13,147 nt of DNA from Clostridiaceae bacterium (GCA_003510765.1 DOKV01000123.1:1-13147), one strand, 5' to 3'. Shown: positions 1 through 7,949, numbered from the stretch's first letter. Notes: generated by a model from the letters alone, not told the origin. Made by a program: numbers and translations.

Positions 1-968
1 ATCATCTTCGAACCAAGTTCCCTAGCCTCTTTTTCATCAATGGAGGACTGTGCTTGTTCAATTAAGGACAAAACATCGCCCATACCTAGGATTCGGCTCG
101 CCATCCGCTCGGGATGGAACACTTCCAAGTCGCTCATTTTTTCGCCCACACCAGAGAATTTTATGGGTTTCCCCGTCACTTCTCGGATGGAAAGGGCTGC
201 ACCACCTCTGGTGTCACCATCCAGCTTGGTCAAGATCACTCCAGTAAGATCCAAGGCTTCATCAAAGCTTTGGGCCACATTGACAGCATCTTGTCCAGTC
301 ATGGCATCCACTACGAGAAGCGTCTCCATAGGTTTCACAGCGGCTTTGATGCCTTTGAGCTCCTCCATGAGATGTTCATCGATGTGTAGTCTACCAGCGG
401 TATCTATGAGCACCACGTCGCAGCCTTCTTTTCGGGCATACTCCATGGACGCTTTGGCAATGTCCACAGGGTTTACTTTATCTCCCATGGCAAAGACCGG
501 CATATCAATTTGTTTTCCTACCACCTGCAGCTGTTTGATGGCTGCGGGACGATAGACGTCTGCTGCTACAAGAAGCGGCTTTCTGTTCCTCTTTCGAAGA
601 TGTAGTGCCAGCTTTCCAGTCATGGTGGTCTTACCCGCCCCTTGAAGACCGACCAGCATAAATGCGGTGATGGAGGAATCAAAACTAAGCTTTGCTTCGC
701 TTCCGCCCATCAAGGCCGTTAACTCTTCATTGACAATTTTCACCACTTGCTGTCCAGGGGTAAGGCTTTCAAGGACCTCACTACCCGTGGCTTTTTCACT
801 GACATTTTTCACAAAGCTTTTCACCACTTTGAAATTTACATCTGCTTCCAGAAGGGCTAGCCGAACTTCTCTCATGGCTTCTTTGATGTCATTTTCTGTT
901 AGCTTTCCTTTACCACGAAGCTTTTTGAAAGCCTCTTGGAGTCTTTCAGCTAAACTGTCGAAGGCCAT
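1..968 (-). CDS. ffh: Signal recognition particle GTPase Ffh (SRP54), C-terminus cut by window edge
   Basis: Ffh binds SRP RNA and signal sequences on ribosomes and docks with FtsY at the membrane. I translated the strand from 968 to the window edge by hand and found 322 uninterrupted codons starting MAFDSLAERLQ. The N domain covers about residues 1-90. The G domain shows GLQGAGKTT (107-115), DVYRPAA (137-143), DTAGR (189-193) and TKLDGD (247-252), the SRP-GTPase G-motifs. The RILGMGDVLSLIEQ stretch (about 292-305) marks entry to the M domain, most of which lies outside the window; the family is usually about 450 residues. An AGGAGG ribosome binding site lies 6 bases before the ATG. The gene starts 11 bases after the ylxM stop, so the two are almost certainly co-transcribed. 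No defect is seen in the visible part. Confidence 0.97.
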   Translation of the reverse strand, partial: MAFDSLAERLQEAFKKLRGKGKLTENDIKEAMREVRLALLEADVNFKVVKSFVKNVSEKATGSEVLESLTPGQQVVKIVNEELTALMGGSEAKLSFDSSITAFMLVGLQGAGKTTMTGKLALHLRKRNRKPLLVAADVYRPAAIKQLQVVGKQIDMPVFAMGDKVNPVDIAKASMEYARKEGCDVVLIDTAGRLHIDEHLMEELKGIKAAVKPMETLLVVDAMTGQDAVNVAQSFDEALDLTGVILTKLDGDTRGGAALSIREVTGKPIKFSGVGEKMSDLEVFHPERMASRILGMGDVLSLIEQAQSSIDEKEARELGSKM

Positions 969-979
969 GGTATCCCTCC

Positions 980-1297
980 TTATAACTCTTGCAAGAGTTC
1001 TTCGATTTCACTACAGTAACAATTCTTTTCTTTTAAGCGTGCTATGAGTTTTCCTTTGACTTCTTCTTCCTTTTGGGATGAAGCCAGAAGAGTAAGCTTC
1101 TCTTCATAGTCCGTCAAAGTCTTATAACACCTTTTGATCAGGTCATGTATCGCTTGCCTGCTGGTATTTTGATTTTCTGCAATCTCTGATAGAGATAAAT
1201 CCATATTATAGTATTGATCTAAAATATTTCTTTGTTTCTCCGTCAACAGCCGACCATAAAAATCCATCAACAAGGATATTTCAATACGATTGTCCAT
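980..1297 (-). CDS. ylxM: YlxM/UPF0122 (p13) helix-turn-helix protein, SRP-associated
   Basis: This 105-residue protein begins MDNRIEISLLMDFYGRLL and contains LTEKQRNILDQYY, followed by LSLSEIAENQNTSRQAIHDLIKR in two parts, a sigma-factor-region-4-like helix-turn-helix (about residues 15-60). That is the recognisable pattern of the YlxM/p13 family. The family is encoded just upstream of ffh in many Firmicutes and is thought to modulate the signal recognition particle; a streptococcal homologue was reported to affect SRP GTPase activity. The C-terminal half is charged and helical. The ATG at 1297 is preferred to a longer in-frame start at 1348 because AGGTGAGG lies directly before it and the longer start falls in the upstream terminator stem. 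It has its own predicted promoter and is 11 bases from ffh. Confidence 0.92.
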   Translation of the reverse strand: MDNRIEISLLMDFYGRLLTEKQRNILDQYYNMDLSLSEIAENQNTSRQAIHDLIKRCYKTLTDYEEKLTLLASSQKEEEVKGKLIARLKEKNCYCSEIEELLQEL

Positions 1298-1319
1298 AAC
1301 CTCACCTACCACATGGATT

Positions 1320-1348
1320 AGTTTACAAAAAAAGAAGGGTGCTGTCAA
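1320..1348 (-). promoter_or_regulatory. Predicted sigma-A promoter of ylxM-ffh, overlapping the ftsY terminator
   Basis: On the minus strand a perfect TTGACA (-35, 1343-1348) is separated by exactly 17 bases from TAAACT (-10, 1320-1325, 4 of 6 matches). The expected transcription start near 1313 would give a leader of only about 16 bases ahead of the ylxM ATG at 1297. The -35 box lies inside the 3' arm of the ftsY terminator hairpin. The promoter is predicted from sequence only. Confidence 0.55.
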
Positions 1349-1368
1349 GTACTTTTACTTAACAGCAC
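1326..1368 (-). terminator. Rho-independent terminator after ftsY
   Basis: In minus-sense RNA GUGCUGU (1368-1362) pairs with ACAGCAC (1345-1339), then a U-G wobble, then AAGU with ACUU, giving a 12-bp stem with a 6-base loop. It is followed by CCUUCUUUUUUUG. The plus-sense version has a C-A mismatch where minus has the wobble, which favours minus-strand use. A short T-run on the other side (1373-1379) could allow some two-way function. It lies 50 bases after the ftsY stop. Confidence 0.85.
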
Positions 1369-1417
1369 AAATCTTTTTTATGTGGACAGTGTAAAACCTC
1401 GATTTTCCTAAGACAAC

Positions 1418-2323
1418 TTAGATCAACGCTTCCGAAAAAGCTTTGGCATCAAAGTCTTGAAGATCCTCTATACCCTCTCCGACGCCAATATATACCACAG
1501 GAATTTGAAGGCTCTCTTTTATGGAGAGCACCACCCCACCTTTGGCTGTGCCATCTAGTTTGGTTAAGATGATGCCATCAAGCTTAGCCACCTTTTGGAA
1601 CTCCTTGGCTTGGATCACAGCATTTTGTCCACTGGTCCCATCCAGCACCAGCAATGAGTAGATATTTGCATCCCCATACTCTCGGTCGATGACTCGACGA
1701 ATCTTCTCTAATTCATTCATCAAATTCTTCTTGTTGTGCAGACGCCCCGCCGTATCACACAGCAGTACGTCGGCACTCCTTGCTTTGAAAGCCTCTAAGG
1801 CATCAAAGACCACCGCAGCAGGGTCTGAGCCTTCTTGATGACGAACCAAATCCACTTCTGCGCGTTTGGCCCATACTTCTAATTGATCAATGGCGGCAGC
1901 ACGGAAAGTATCTGCTGCTGCAAGAATGACCTTCTTGCCTTCCTCTTTGTACTTAAAAGCAAGTTTGCCAATGGAGGTGGTTTTTCCAACCCCATTGACG
2001 CCAATGATGAGGATAATCGTTGGTTTCTCCACCCTAAATGTGGTTTCTGAATCCTCCATGAACTCTGCAATGACTTCTTTCAACGCTCCATTCACCGCAC
2101 TAACTTCCGTAATCTTTTGCAATCGAATTTTCTGGCGTAAGCGTTCAATCAATTCCATGGACGTTTCATAACCTATATCTGAGGTAATGAGTACTTCTTC
2201 CAGTTCTTCAAAGAGATCCTCATCGATGGTCATAGCCAACCCAAGAACCTCATTCATCTTTCCCGTGATGTTGTCACGGGTTTTCGCCAATCCATTTTTT
2301 AGTTTTTCAAAAAAATTAGCCAT
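1418..2323 (-). CDS. ftsY: Signal recognition particle receptor FtsY
   Basis: FtsY is the membrane-docking GTPase partner of Ffh in co-translational targeting of membrane proteins. The 301-residue product has an N domain (about 1-95) and a G domain with GVNGVGKTT (108-116), DTFRAAA (138-144), DTAGR (190-194) and [10 protein letters not shown] (254-263). The [13 protein letters not shown] end (279-291) is typical of FtsY. It lacks the long acidic A domain of enterobacterial FtsY, as is usual in Firmicutes. The start at 2323 is chosen because AAGGAGG precedes it and homologues begin at this point; an in-frame ATG at 2404 lies inside smc. The start overlaps the smc stop by 8 bases, and the SD is formed by the last codons of smc, suggesting translational coupling. 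A terminator follows. Confidence 0.97.
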   Translation of the reverse strand: MANFFEKLKNGLAKTRDNITGKMNEVLGLAMTIDEDLFEELEEVLITSDIGYETSMELIERLRQKIRLQKITEVSAVNGALKEVIAEFMEDSETTFRVEKPTIILIIGVNGVGKTTSIGKLAFKYKEEGKKVILAAADTFRAAAIDQLEVWAKRAEVDLVRHQEGSDPAAVVFDALEAFKARSADVLLCDTAGRLHNKKNLMNELEKIRRVIDREYGDANIYSLLVLDGTSGQNAVIQAKEFQKVAKLDGIILTKLDGTAKGGVVLSIKESLQIPVVYIGVGEGIEDLQDFDAKAFSEALI

Positions 2324-5300
2324 TTTTCCTCCTTGCAGCTGACAGGTCCATCGAAACGATCTTCGAAATCCCCTTCTCTTCCATGGTGACGCCGTACAGT
2401 GCATCAGCAGACTCCATGGTTCCTTTTCTGTGCGTTATCAGTATGAACTGAGTTTCCCTCGCAAACTCACTTAAAAATTCAGCAAATCGGTATACATTCG
2501 CATCATCCAGCGCAGCTTCAATCTCATCCAAAATACAGAAAGGTGTGGGCTTCATTCTCAAAATCGCAAATGTCAGAGCGATGGCAGAGAGCACTTTTTC
2601 TCCACCGCTCATGAGTGTAATGTTCTGAAGCTTTTTCCCGGGTGGCTGCACACTGATCTCAATGGGCGCTTCGAGTATATCTCCATCCCCTAGAATAAGT
2701 TTCGCATTCCCTCCCTGGAAGAGCCTTCTGAAGGTATCATTAAAATTCTCATTCATCACCTTAAAATTTTCAGTGAACAGAGTTCTCATTCTAAGAGTCA
2801 TATCCATGATGATTTCTTTTAGTTCCAGCTTTGCTTTTTCCAGATCTTCCTTCTGGCTGGATAAGAAAGTGCTATGCTCACTGACTTCTCTGAATTCTTC
2901 AATGGCCGCCACATTCACATGTCCTAGCGAAGAAATTTCTCTGCGCAGAGTATTTAACTTCTTTCTGAACAGATCCTTGTCTTCCATGGGAATTCTCTCT
3001 TCTTTCGCTTCTGCCAAGGTGAGATTGAGCTCATCATTGATTTTATTAAGGAGACTCTGATTTTCTTTTTCCAATTTCTCCAGGGCATCCTTCACTTTGT
3101 AGAGGTCTTTGTCCAGCACATGGAACTCTTCATCCAGTGTGCGCTCTTCTTGTGCATATTCTTTGAGAAGGACTTTGTCTTTCAGCTCCTCCATGGACAT
3201 TTCATCTAGGGCCTTTTCAAGGGCTGCCACTTCTTTGGTCAACATCCCTTGCTTCTCTTCCAGAGCCTCCTTGGTTTCCTTGGCCAAGGTGCGTTCCTCT
3301 TTCAGCTGAATGGTTTCTTCAGCCAAGGAACGAAGCTGCTTTGCTAACTCGAGCAACATATCTTCTTGCTTCTGGAAAGATTCTTTCTTAGCCTCCAGGG
3401 CTTCCTCAAGACGTCCTTCTTTTATAGACTCCTCCATGATATAGCTGTTTAGCTCATCAAACTCTTTAAACTCTTTCGTACGCTTCTCTTTCAGCTCTTT
3501 AAGATAATCCTTGTTTTTCACCTTTTGCTTGGAGAATCCTTGAATCTTATCATCCAGCTTCTCAATGTCTGCTACAAGAAGCGCCATTTCCTCTTTCTGA
3601 TGTTCATGACTTCTCTTCGTCTGTTCCATCACTTGCTGAAGTCTTCCCACGTCTTTTTTAAAGCCTTCTAAGCGTTCAGCCAGCTTCGTCTTCTCTAGGT
3701 TTAGCTCATTCAGCCCAAAGGACGCCTCGCGCTCCATGCGGCTTTTTTCTTGTAGAACTTTTTCCAAGGACTGCTTCTCTGCCAGCTCCTCTAAACGTTT
3801 TTCTTGAAGGGCTTCATGGGAAGCCATAAGGTCTTCAAGATCTTTTTTACGAGAGAAGATCCCCGAAGATTTCTTATAAATACTTCCCCCGGTCAAGGAC
3901 CCCCCTGCATTGATGATGTCCCCTTCTAGGGTGACAATTCTGTGGCTATAACCCATTTCTTTCGCCGCCACCAGACCTTCTTCCATATTTTTCGCCACAA
4001 AGATTCGGCCTAGAAGATTGGCCGCAATTCCCTGGTACTTAGGTTCAAAGTCCACCAATGTTAAAAGATTCCCAAGGAGCTTTCCTCTTTTAAGCTGAGG
4101 ATCCTTGGCTTGGAATCCTTTGATTACATTCAAAGGAAAAAAAGTGGCACGGCCAAAGGACCTGGCGCGAAGAATGTCAATGAGGGTTTTGGCATCTTGG
4201 TCTGTGGGGGTAATCACATGATTTACCTGAGAACCCAAAGCCATTTCTAAAGCGAGCTCATATCCGCTCTTTGGTTTGATCACTTCTCCCACCAGATGCA
4301 CCTGGTCTTTGAGTTTATGAGAAGAGTTCTTCATAAAGGTCATCAAGGATTTTACCGCCTTGGTATACCCTTCAAATTGATGCTCCATATTCTTTAATAG
4401 CTGCATCTGAGCATCTTGACCCCTGAGCTCCACATCCATATTTTTCATGGACAGCTCAATACTTTTTATGGTGTCCTGAACCTCTTGTGTTTCTCGGCTT
4501 TTCAACACCAAATACTGCTCTTGCACCCGACGCTTTTCTTCCAGGGCAGCCATTTCTTTTTCTGTATCTACCTTAGCCATGAGATTCATGGTCATGGATG
4601 CTTGATAGCCGTCTAGCACCGAGCGGGTATGATCGATTTTCCCCTTAAGGGTATCTCTTTGACTATAGTATCCTTGTACTTCTTCTTGTAAGAACTTGAG
4701 TTTCTCCTCCGCATCTTCTTCTTCATCACGTAACCCTTTTTGTGCATTCTCACTGAGCTTCAAACTATTATCTAGTTCCTTCACGCGGTCTTTTTTCCCT
4801 TGAAGAAGTTGTTGAATCTCTTGGATCTTCTCTTGACCTTCTTTGATCTCTAAAGCCAATTGCTCTTTAGCCTGGGTTTCTAGAGTCACGCGTTCTTCTG
4901 TGATACTTTGGGCCTTCTCATTTTTTAAAATCTGAGCCTGGCGATCCTCAATTTTTTGCGACAGCAGTGCCAAGTCCCGATGAATGGCTTCACTTTCATC
5001 GCGTTTCTCATAGAAGAGGCCTTTTTGCTCATTTTCCCGGGCTTTTTTCTCTTCCATGGATTGCTCAATGGCCTCTAACTTCTCCCCAGCCAAGAGCCTT
5101 TTTTGCGCCACTTGGTCATACTCTTTTTGAGCCGCATCTCGACGGCTCACAAGGATTTTTTGCTCTTTTTCAAAGTCTTCTAAATCAGATAAAATCAAGG
5201 AAATGGAAATACTCCGCTGTTCTTTACTTAAGATAAGGAACTCTTCTGCTTTTTCCTTTTCTCTCTTAAGGGGACCAATACGTTCGTCATAGGTTTTCAA

Positions 5301-5882
5301 AATATCTTGTACCCGAAGAAGATTTTGCTCCGTATTCCCCAGCTTCTTTTCCGATTCCTCTTTTCTAGATTTATATTTGACAATCCCCGCAGCCTCTTCT
5401 AGGAGTGCACGACGATCATCCATTTTCCCGCTAAGAATGGCTTCAATTTTCCCTTGACCTATGAGAGAATACCCCTCCTTCCCGATCCCGGTATCCATAA
5501 ACAATTCATGGATGTCTTTCAATCGGCAAGAGGTGTTGTTGATCAAGTATTCACTCTCTCCAGAACGAAAGAGTTTTCTTGTAACACTCACCTCTTGATA
5601 GGGAATGGGCAGCCTTTTCTCGCTGTTGTCTAACAAAAGAGTCACCTCTGCAAACCCTAAAGGCTTCCTGAAGTCCGTCCCTGCAAAGATCACATCCTCC
5701 ATCTTTCCACCACGGAGAGATTTCACCTTCTGCTCCCCTAGCACCCAACGCACTGCATCGGAAATATTAGACTTCCCAGAACCATTGGGACCTACCACTG
5801 CGGTTATCCCATTGTTAAAATCAAGGAGTGTCCGGTCCGCAAAGGATTTGAATCCGCGGATCTCTATGGATTTTAAATACAT
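2316..5882 (-). CDS. smc: Chromosome partition protein SMC
   Basis: SMC is the ATPase of the SMC-ScpA-ScpB condensin, which compacts and helps segregate the chromosome. The 1188-residue product has the full family architecture. An N-terminal head contains GFKSFAD (10-16) and Walker A GPNGSGKSN (31-39). A first coiled-coil arm runs about 170-520. The hinge spans about 525-670 and includes VGEVIKPKSGYELALE and NAGGSLTGGS. A second coiled-coil arm returns to the C-terminal head with MSGGEK (1091-1096, ABC signature; M in place of the usual L), Walker B CILDE (1116-1120) and D-loop ALDD (1124-1127). AAAGGAGG lies 7 bases before the ATG at 5882, which fits the conserved MYLKSIEIRGFKSFAD start; a 31-residue upstream extension lies in another gene's tail. 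It overlaps the radical SAM gene by 10 bases and ftsY by 8. Confidence 0.98.
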   Translation of the reverse strand: MYLKSIEIRGFKSFADRTLLDFNNGITAVVGPNGSGKSNISDAVRWVLGEQKVKSLRGGKMEDVIFAGTDFRKPLGFAEVTLLLDNSEKRLPIPYQEVSVTRKLFRSGESEYLINNTSCRLKDIHELFMDTGIGKEGYSLIGQGKIEAILSGKMDDRRALLEEAAGIVKYKSRKEESEKKLGNTEQNLLRVQDILKTYDERIGPLKREKEKAEEFLILSKEQRSISISLILSDLEDFEKEQKILVSRRDAAQKEYDQVAQKRLLAGEKLEAIEQSMEEKKARENEQKGLFYEKRDESEAIHRDLALLSQKIEDRQAQILKNEKAQSITEERVTLETQAKEQLALEIKEGQEKIQEIQQLLQGKKDRVKELDNSLKLSENAQKGLRDEEEDAEEKLKFLQEEVQGYYSQRDTLKGKIDHTRSVLDGYQASMTMNLMAKVDTEKEMAALEEKRRVQEQYLVLKSRETQEVQDTIKSIELSMKNMDVELRGQDAQMQLLKNMEHQFEGYTKAVKSLMTFMKNSSHKLKDQVHLVGEVIKPKSGYELALEMALGSQVNHVITPTDQDAKTLIDILRARSFGRATFFPLNVIKGFQAKDPQLKRGKLLGNLLTLVDFEPKYQGIAANLLGRIFVAKNMEEGLVAAKEMGYSHRIVTLEGDIINAGGSLTGGSIYKKSSGIFSRKKDLEDLMASHEALQEKRLEELAEKQSLEKVLQEKSRMEREASFGLNELNLEKTKLAERLEGFKKDVGRLQQVMEQTKRSHEHQKEEMALLVADIEKLDDKIQGFSKQKVKNKDYLKELKEKRTKEFKEFDELNSYIMEESIKEGRLEEALEAKKESFQKQEDMLLELAKQLRSLAEETIQLKEERTLAKETKEALEEKQGMLTKEVAALEKALDEMSMEELKDKVLLKEYAQEERTLDEEFHVLDKDLYKVKDALEKLEKENQSLLNKINDELNLTLAEAKEERIPMEDKDLFRKKLNTLRREISSLGHVNVAAIEEFREVSEHSTFLSSQKEDLEKAKLELKEIIMDMTLRMRTLFTENFKVMNENFNDTFRRLFQGGNAKLILGDGDILEAPIEISVQPPGKKLQNITLMSGGEKVLSAIALTFAILRMKPTPFCILDEIEAALDDANVYRFAEFLSEFARETQFILITHRKGTMESADALYGVTMEEKGISKIVSMDLSAARRKNG

Positions 5883-6901
5883 ATGGCGCCTCCTTTCTTT
5901 TGCCTTCTTAGCTCCATGGTTCCTTGGAGCCTCCCTGGTAGCACTTCTACTTGAATCTTCTTCTTCTCTAAACATCGACGAAAATAGCGCTTCTTATCTG
6001 CATAGAGCTTGGATAAGTCTTTTTCTCCTATGCGAAGGAGAAGTTCATCCCCTTCTTCTTGAAGAATTCTCTCTGCCAGTAAATAACCTTCACAAAGCTC
6101 TCGAAAAGCTGGATGAAAAGGTCCTGCTAAAACTTCTTTACCAAGCTGAATCTCCTCTGTAGGTTGAAGTCCCACACGAATAACTACAGCCCCCGCCTCT
6201 TGATATCCTTGGAGAAGCTTCGCAGAAATCTCCACGGCCTCTTCAAGGGCATAAGGTTTATAGAGGCCCGCATGAAAGGCCTCCGCCATTTCTGTACCTT
6301 GAATGACCAAAGCAGGATAAATCCTCACCACATCGGGTTTCAGCGCCAAGCTTTTTTCTAGGGTGTACAAATCCTTTTGAAAAGTGTCTCCTGGAAGACC
6401 TACCATGAGTTGATGTCCAAGAACCATCCCAAATTCTTTGATGAGCAAAGAGGCCTTCTTCACTGTATCCTCCCCATACCCTCGTTTAGACAAAGCGAGC
6501 ACCTCTGCATCCATGGACTGAACCCCTAGCTCTATGATGTCTACGCCATAGGATTTCAGATGATGAAGAATCCCAAGGTCCACATAGTCTGGCCTTGTGG
6601 ATAGACGTATGTAGTCGATCTTCCCCTCCTCTTTGGCCTTCTTAGCCACAGCCAAGAGCTCCTTTTGTTTGCGAAGATCAATCCCCGTAAAGGTCCCACC
6701 GAAAAAAGAAACCTCGACAGTGCATTGTGCCCTGTCTATGGTTTCAAGATAGGCCTCTATGGTTTCTTTCACAAAGGAAGCGGTGATCTTCTCATAATCT
6801 TCCCGTAGAGCCCCGGTGATGGAAGCCTGATTACAAAAGACACAATCGTGGGGACAACCCACATGAGGAATGAAGATGGGAATGATTCGATGCTTACCCA
6901 T
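5873..6901 (-). CDS. Elp3-like radical SAM protein without acetyltransferase domain
   Basis: This is a radical S-adenosylmethionine enzyme of 342 residues. The cluster motif is CPHDCVFC (C16, C20, C23; CX3CX2C), which would bind a [4Fe-4S] cluster. FGGTF (67-71) is the SAM-binding GGE-type motif, followed by STRPD (101-105), ELGVQSMD (124-131), GLPGDT (168-173), IYPALVIQGT (194-203) and RVGLQPT (242-248). These resemble the radical SAM core and C-terminal extension of Elp3-like proteins (COG1243 type), but the GNAT acetyltransferase domain of true Elp3 is missing; homologues at this locus in Clostridia are similarly short. The substrate is unknown to me, and a role in tRNA modification is only a guess. 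The ATG at 6901 overlaps the rnc stop by 8 bases, with a modest GGAAG ribosome site. Confidence 0.9.
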   Translation of the reverse strand: MGKHRIIPIFIPHVGCPHDCVFCNQASITGALREDYEKITASFVKETIEAYLETIDRAQCTVEVSFFGGTFTGIDLRKQKELLAVAKKAKEEGKIDYIRLSTRPDYVDLGILHHLKSYGVDIIELGVQSMDAEVLALSKRGYGEDTVKKASLLIKEFGMVLGHQLMVGLPGDTFQKDLYTLEKSLALKPDVVRIYPALVIQGTEMAEAFHAGLYKPYALEEAVEISAKLLQGYQEAGAVVIRVGLQPTEEIQLGKEVLAGPFHPAFRELCEGYLLAERILQEEGDELLLRIGEKDLSKLYADKKRYFRRCLEKKKIQVEVLPGRLQGTMELRRQKKGGAICI

Positions 6902-7583
6902 GGTGCACTTCCGCCTTCACATATTTCTCTAAGGCATCTTTGGCGGCAAGCTGTTCCGATTCTTTCTTGGAGTAGCCTTCTCCCTTGCCCATGGTGAGAT
7001 TATCAATGACCACCTTGGAATAAAATTTCCTTCTATGGGGTGGCCCTTCATAGCGAATCATCTCATACTTGATCTCAATTTCTCCATTTTCTTGTAAAAT
7101 CTCTTGTAGGCTGGTCTTATAATCCAGCACAATCTCATTTTTGTTGGCCATATCAATAATGTCTTGGAAGTTTTCGATGACGAAGGCCTTGGCCGCTTCC
7201 ATGCCTTGATCCAAATAAACCGCAGCAATCACCGCTTCCACTGCATCTGCAAGGAGGGCAGGTCGTTGACGCCCCCCGGTGATCTCTTCTCCTTTACTCA
7301 TGCGAATATGTTTGCCAAGCATCCACTTCTTGGCCACCAAATGTAAGGAGGCTTCACAAACGATCAAGGCTCGAAGTTTTGTGAGTTCTCCTTCTGTCTT
7401 TTCTTGAAACTCTTTGTAGATTTTCTCGGTGATGGCCAGCTGCAGCACTGCATCTCCCAAAAACTCCAGTTTCTCATTATAATTCATGTTTTTATGCTGG
7501 TTGGCATAGGAAGAATGGGTCAAGGCCGTTTCCAAAAGCATTCCATTTTGGAAGGGCCTGCCAATGATTTTTTCAAACTCCAT
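6894..7583 (-). CDS. rnc: Ribonuclease III
   Basis: RNase III cleaves double-stranded RNA during rRNA maturation and mRNA decay. The 229-residue product has an N-terminal catalytic domain with the signature NEKLEFLGDAVL (36-47) and metal-binding acids E40, D44, D113 and E116 (ALLADAVEA, 109-117). The C-terminal double-stranded RNA-binding domain covers about 154-223, from DYKTSLQEILQ to KKESEQLAAKDALEKYV. The length is normal for the family. AAGGAG lies 6 bases before the ATG at 7583. The gene heads a cluster rnc-radical SAM-smc-ftsY with overlapping ends. Its leader carries a long stem-loop described separately, which could be relevant to autoregulation. Confidence 0.98.
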   Translation of the reverse strand: MEFEKIIGRPFQNGMLLETALTHSSYANQHKNMNYNEKLEFLGDAVLQLAITEKIYKEFQEKTEGELTKLRALIVCEASLHLVAKKWMLGKHIRMSKGEEITGGRQRPALLADAVEAVIAAVYLDQGMEAAKAFVIENFQDIIDMANKNEIVLDYKTSLQEILQENGEIEIKYEMIRYEGPPHRRKFYSKVVIDNLTMGKGEGYSKKESEQLAAKDALEKYVKAEVHHG

Positions 7584-7600
7584 ATTGTACTCCTTAATAG

Positions 7601-7643
7601 AAGTTCATTCGTCAAGCTACCTTTCAGCCTCACGAATAAACTT
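7601..7643 (-). promoter_or_regulatory. Long stem-loop in the rnc 5' leader
   Basis: In minus-sense RNA a 12-base arm (7643-7632) pairs throughout with 7612-7601, with one U-G wobble. After a single G-G mismatch, AGGCU (7630-7626) pairs with AGCUU (7618-7614), leaving a 7-base loop. The result is about 17 paired positions across 43 bases. The structure ends 5 bases before the rnc AAGGAG site (7590-7595). It has no U-tract, so it is not a terminator. It could be an RNase III substrate or a 5' stabiliser. Confidence 0.65.
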
Positions 7644-7655
7644 GTAATCCCTCTC

Positions 7656-7661
7656 ATTATA
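7656..7661 (-). promoter_or_regulatory. Candidate -10 box for the rnc operon
   Basis: A perfect TATAAT on the minus strand lies directly downstream of the acpP terminator U-tract. The expected start near 7649 would place the leader stem-loop about 6 bases from the 5' end of the transcript. The -35 region at 17 bases (TATACG, 7679-7684) matches TTGACA poorly and lies in the terminator stem, so this call is tentative. Confidence 0.4.
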
Positions 7662-7707
7662 CAAAAAAATCAAAGTCCCGTATATAGCCGAAGCCATCCT
7701 ACGGGAC
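7662..7707 (-). terminator. Rho-independent terminator after acpP
   Basis: In minus-sense RNA GUCCCGUA (7707-7700) pairs perfectly with UACGGGAC (7682-7675). Inside, AUGGC and GCUAU form five more pairs capped by a C(UUCG)G tetraloop (loop 7692-7689), with a small GG/A internal loop between the two stems. UUUGAUUUUUUUG follows. The hairpin starts 8 bases after the acpP stop codon. Confidence 0.92.
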
Positions 7708-7715
7708 CTTGCCTA

Positions 7716-7949
7716 TTAATCTTCTCCTACAACTGTGACTAGATAGTTGACTACATCGCCAACAGTCTTGGCATTTTCTGCCTCATCATCAGAAATTTCA
7801 ATGTCAAACTCTTCTTCAAGGGCCATGACAATTTCCACGATGTCTAGTGAATCTGCTCCCAGATCCTCAAAAGTAGTATCCATGGTTACTTCATTCTCAT
7901 CCACACTAAGCTTGTCTACGATAATTGCGCTAAGCTTCTCAAAAATCAT
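7716..7949 (-). CDS. acpP: Acyl carrier protein
   Basis: ACP carries growing acyl chains on a phosphopantetheine arm in type II fatty acid synthesis. The 77-residue acidic product has the attachment motif GADSLDIVE with Ser34, and the helix II/III pattern [22 protein letters not shown] in two adjoining parts, as in canonical AcpP. The start at 7949 is chosen because GGAGGTGA, close to a full anti-SD match, lies 7 bases upstream; an in-frame ATG at 7994 would add 15 residues foreign to the family. The gene follows plsX, whose product makes acyl-phosphate from acyl-ACP, and ends in a strong terminator. No fab genes lie between plsX and acpP. Confidence 0.97.
   Translation of the reverse strand: MIFEKLSAIIVDKLSVDENEVTMDTTFEDLGADSLDIVEIVMALEEEFDIEISDDEAENAKTVGDVVNYLVTVVGED

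Noticed and set aside
40..555. Open frames on the plus strand opposite ffh, smc, plsX and others, the longest near 170-185 residues
   Set aside because: All lie opposite strongly conserved minus-strand genes, show no recognisable domains, and have the Ser/Leu-rich composition of antisense frames.
2595..2612. M in place of L in the SMC ABC signature (MSGGEK) as a sign of an inactive ATPase
   Set aside because: The catalytic Ser-Gly-Gly, both Walker motifs and the D-loop are intact; this is a mild hydrophobic change.
5883..5975. A 31-residue N-terminal extension of SMC
   Set aside because: It lies in the 3' end of the radical SAM gene. The SD at 5882 and the conserved MYLKSIEIRGFKSFAD start fit the shorter form.
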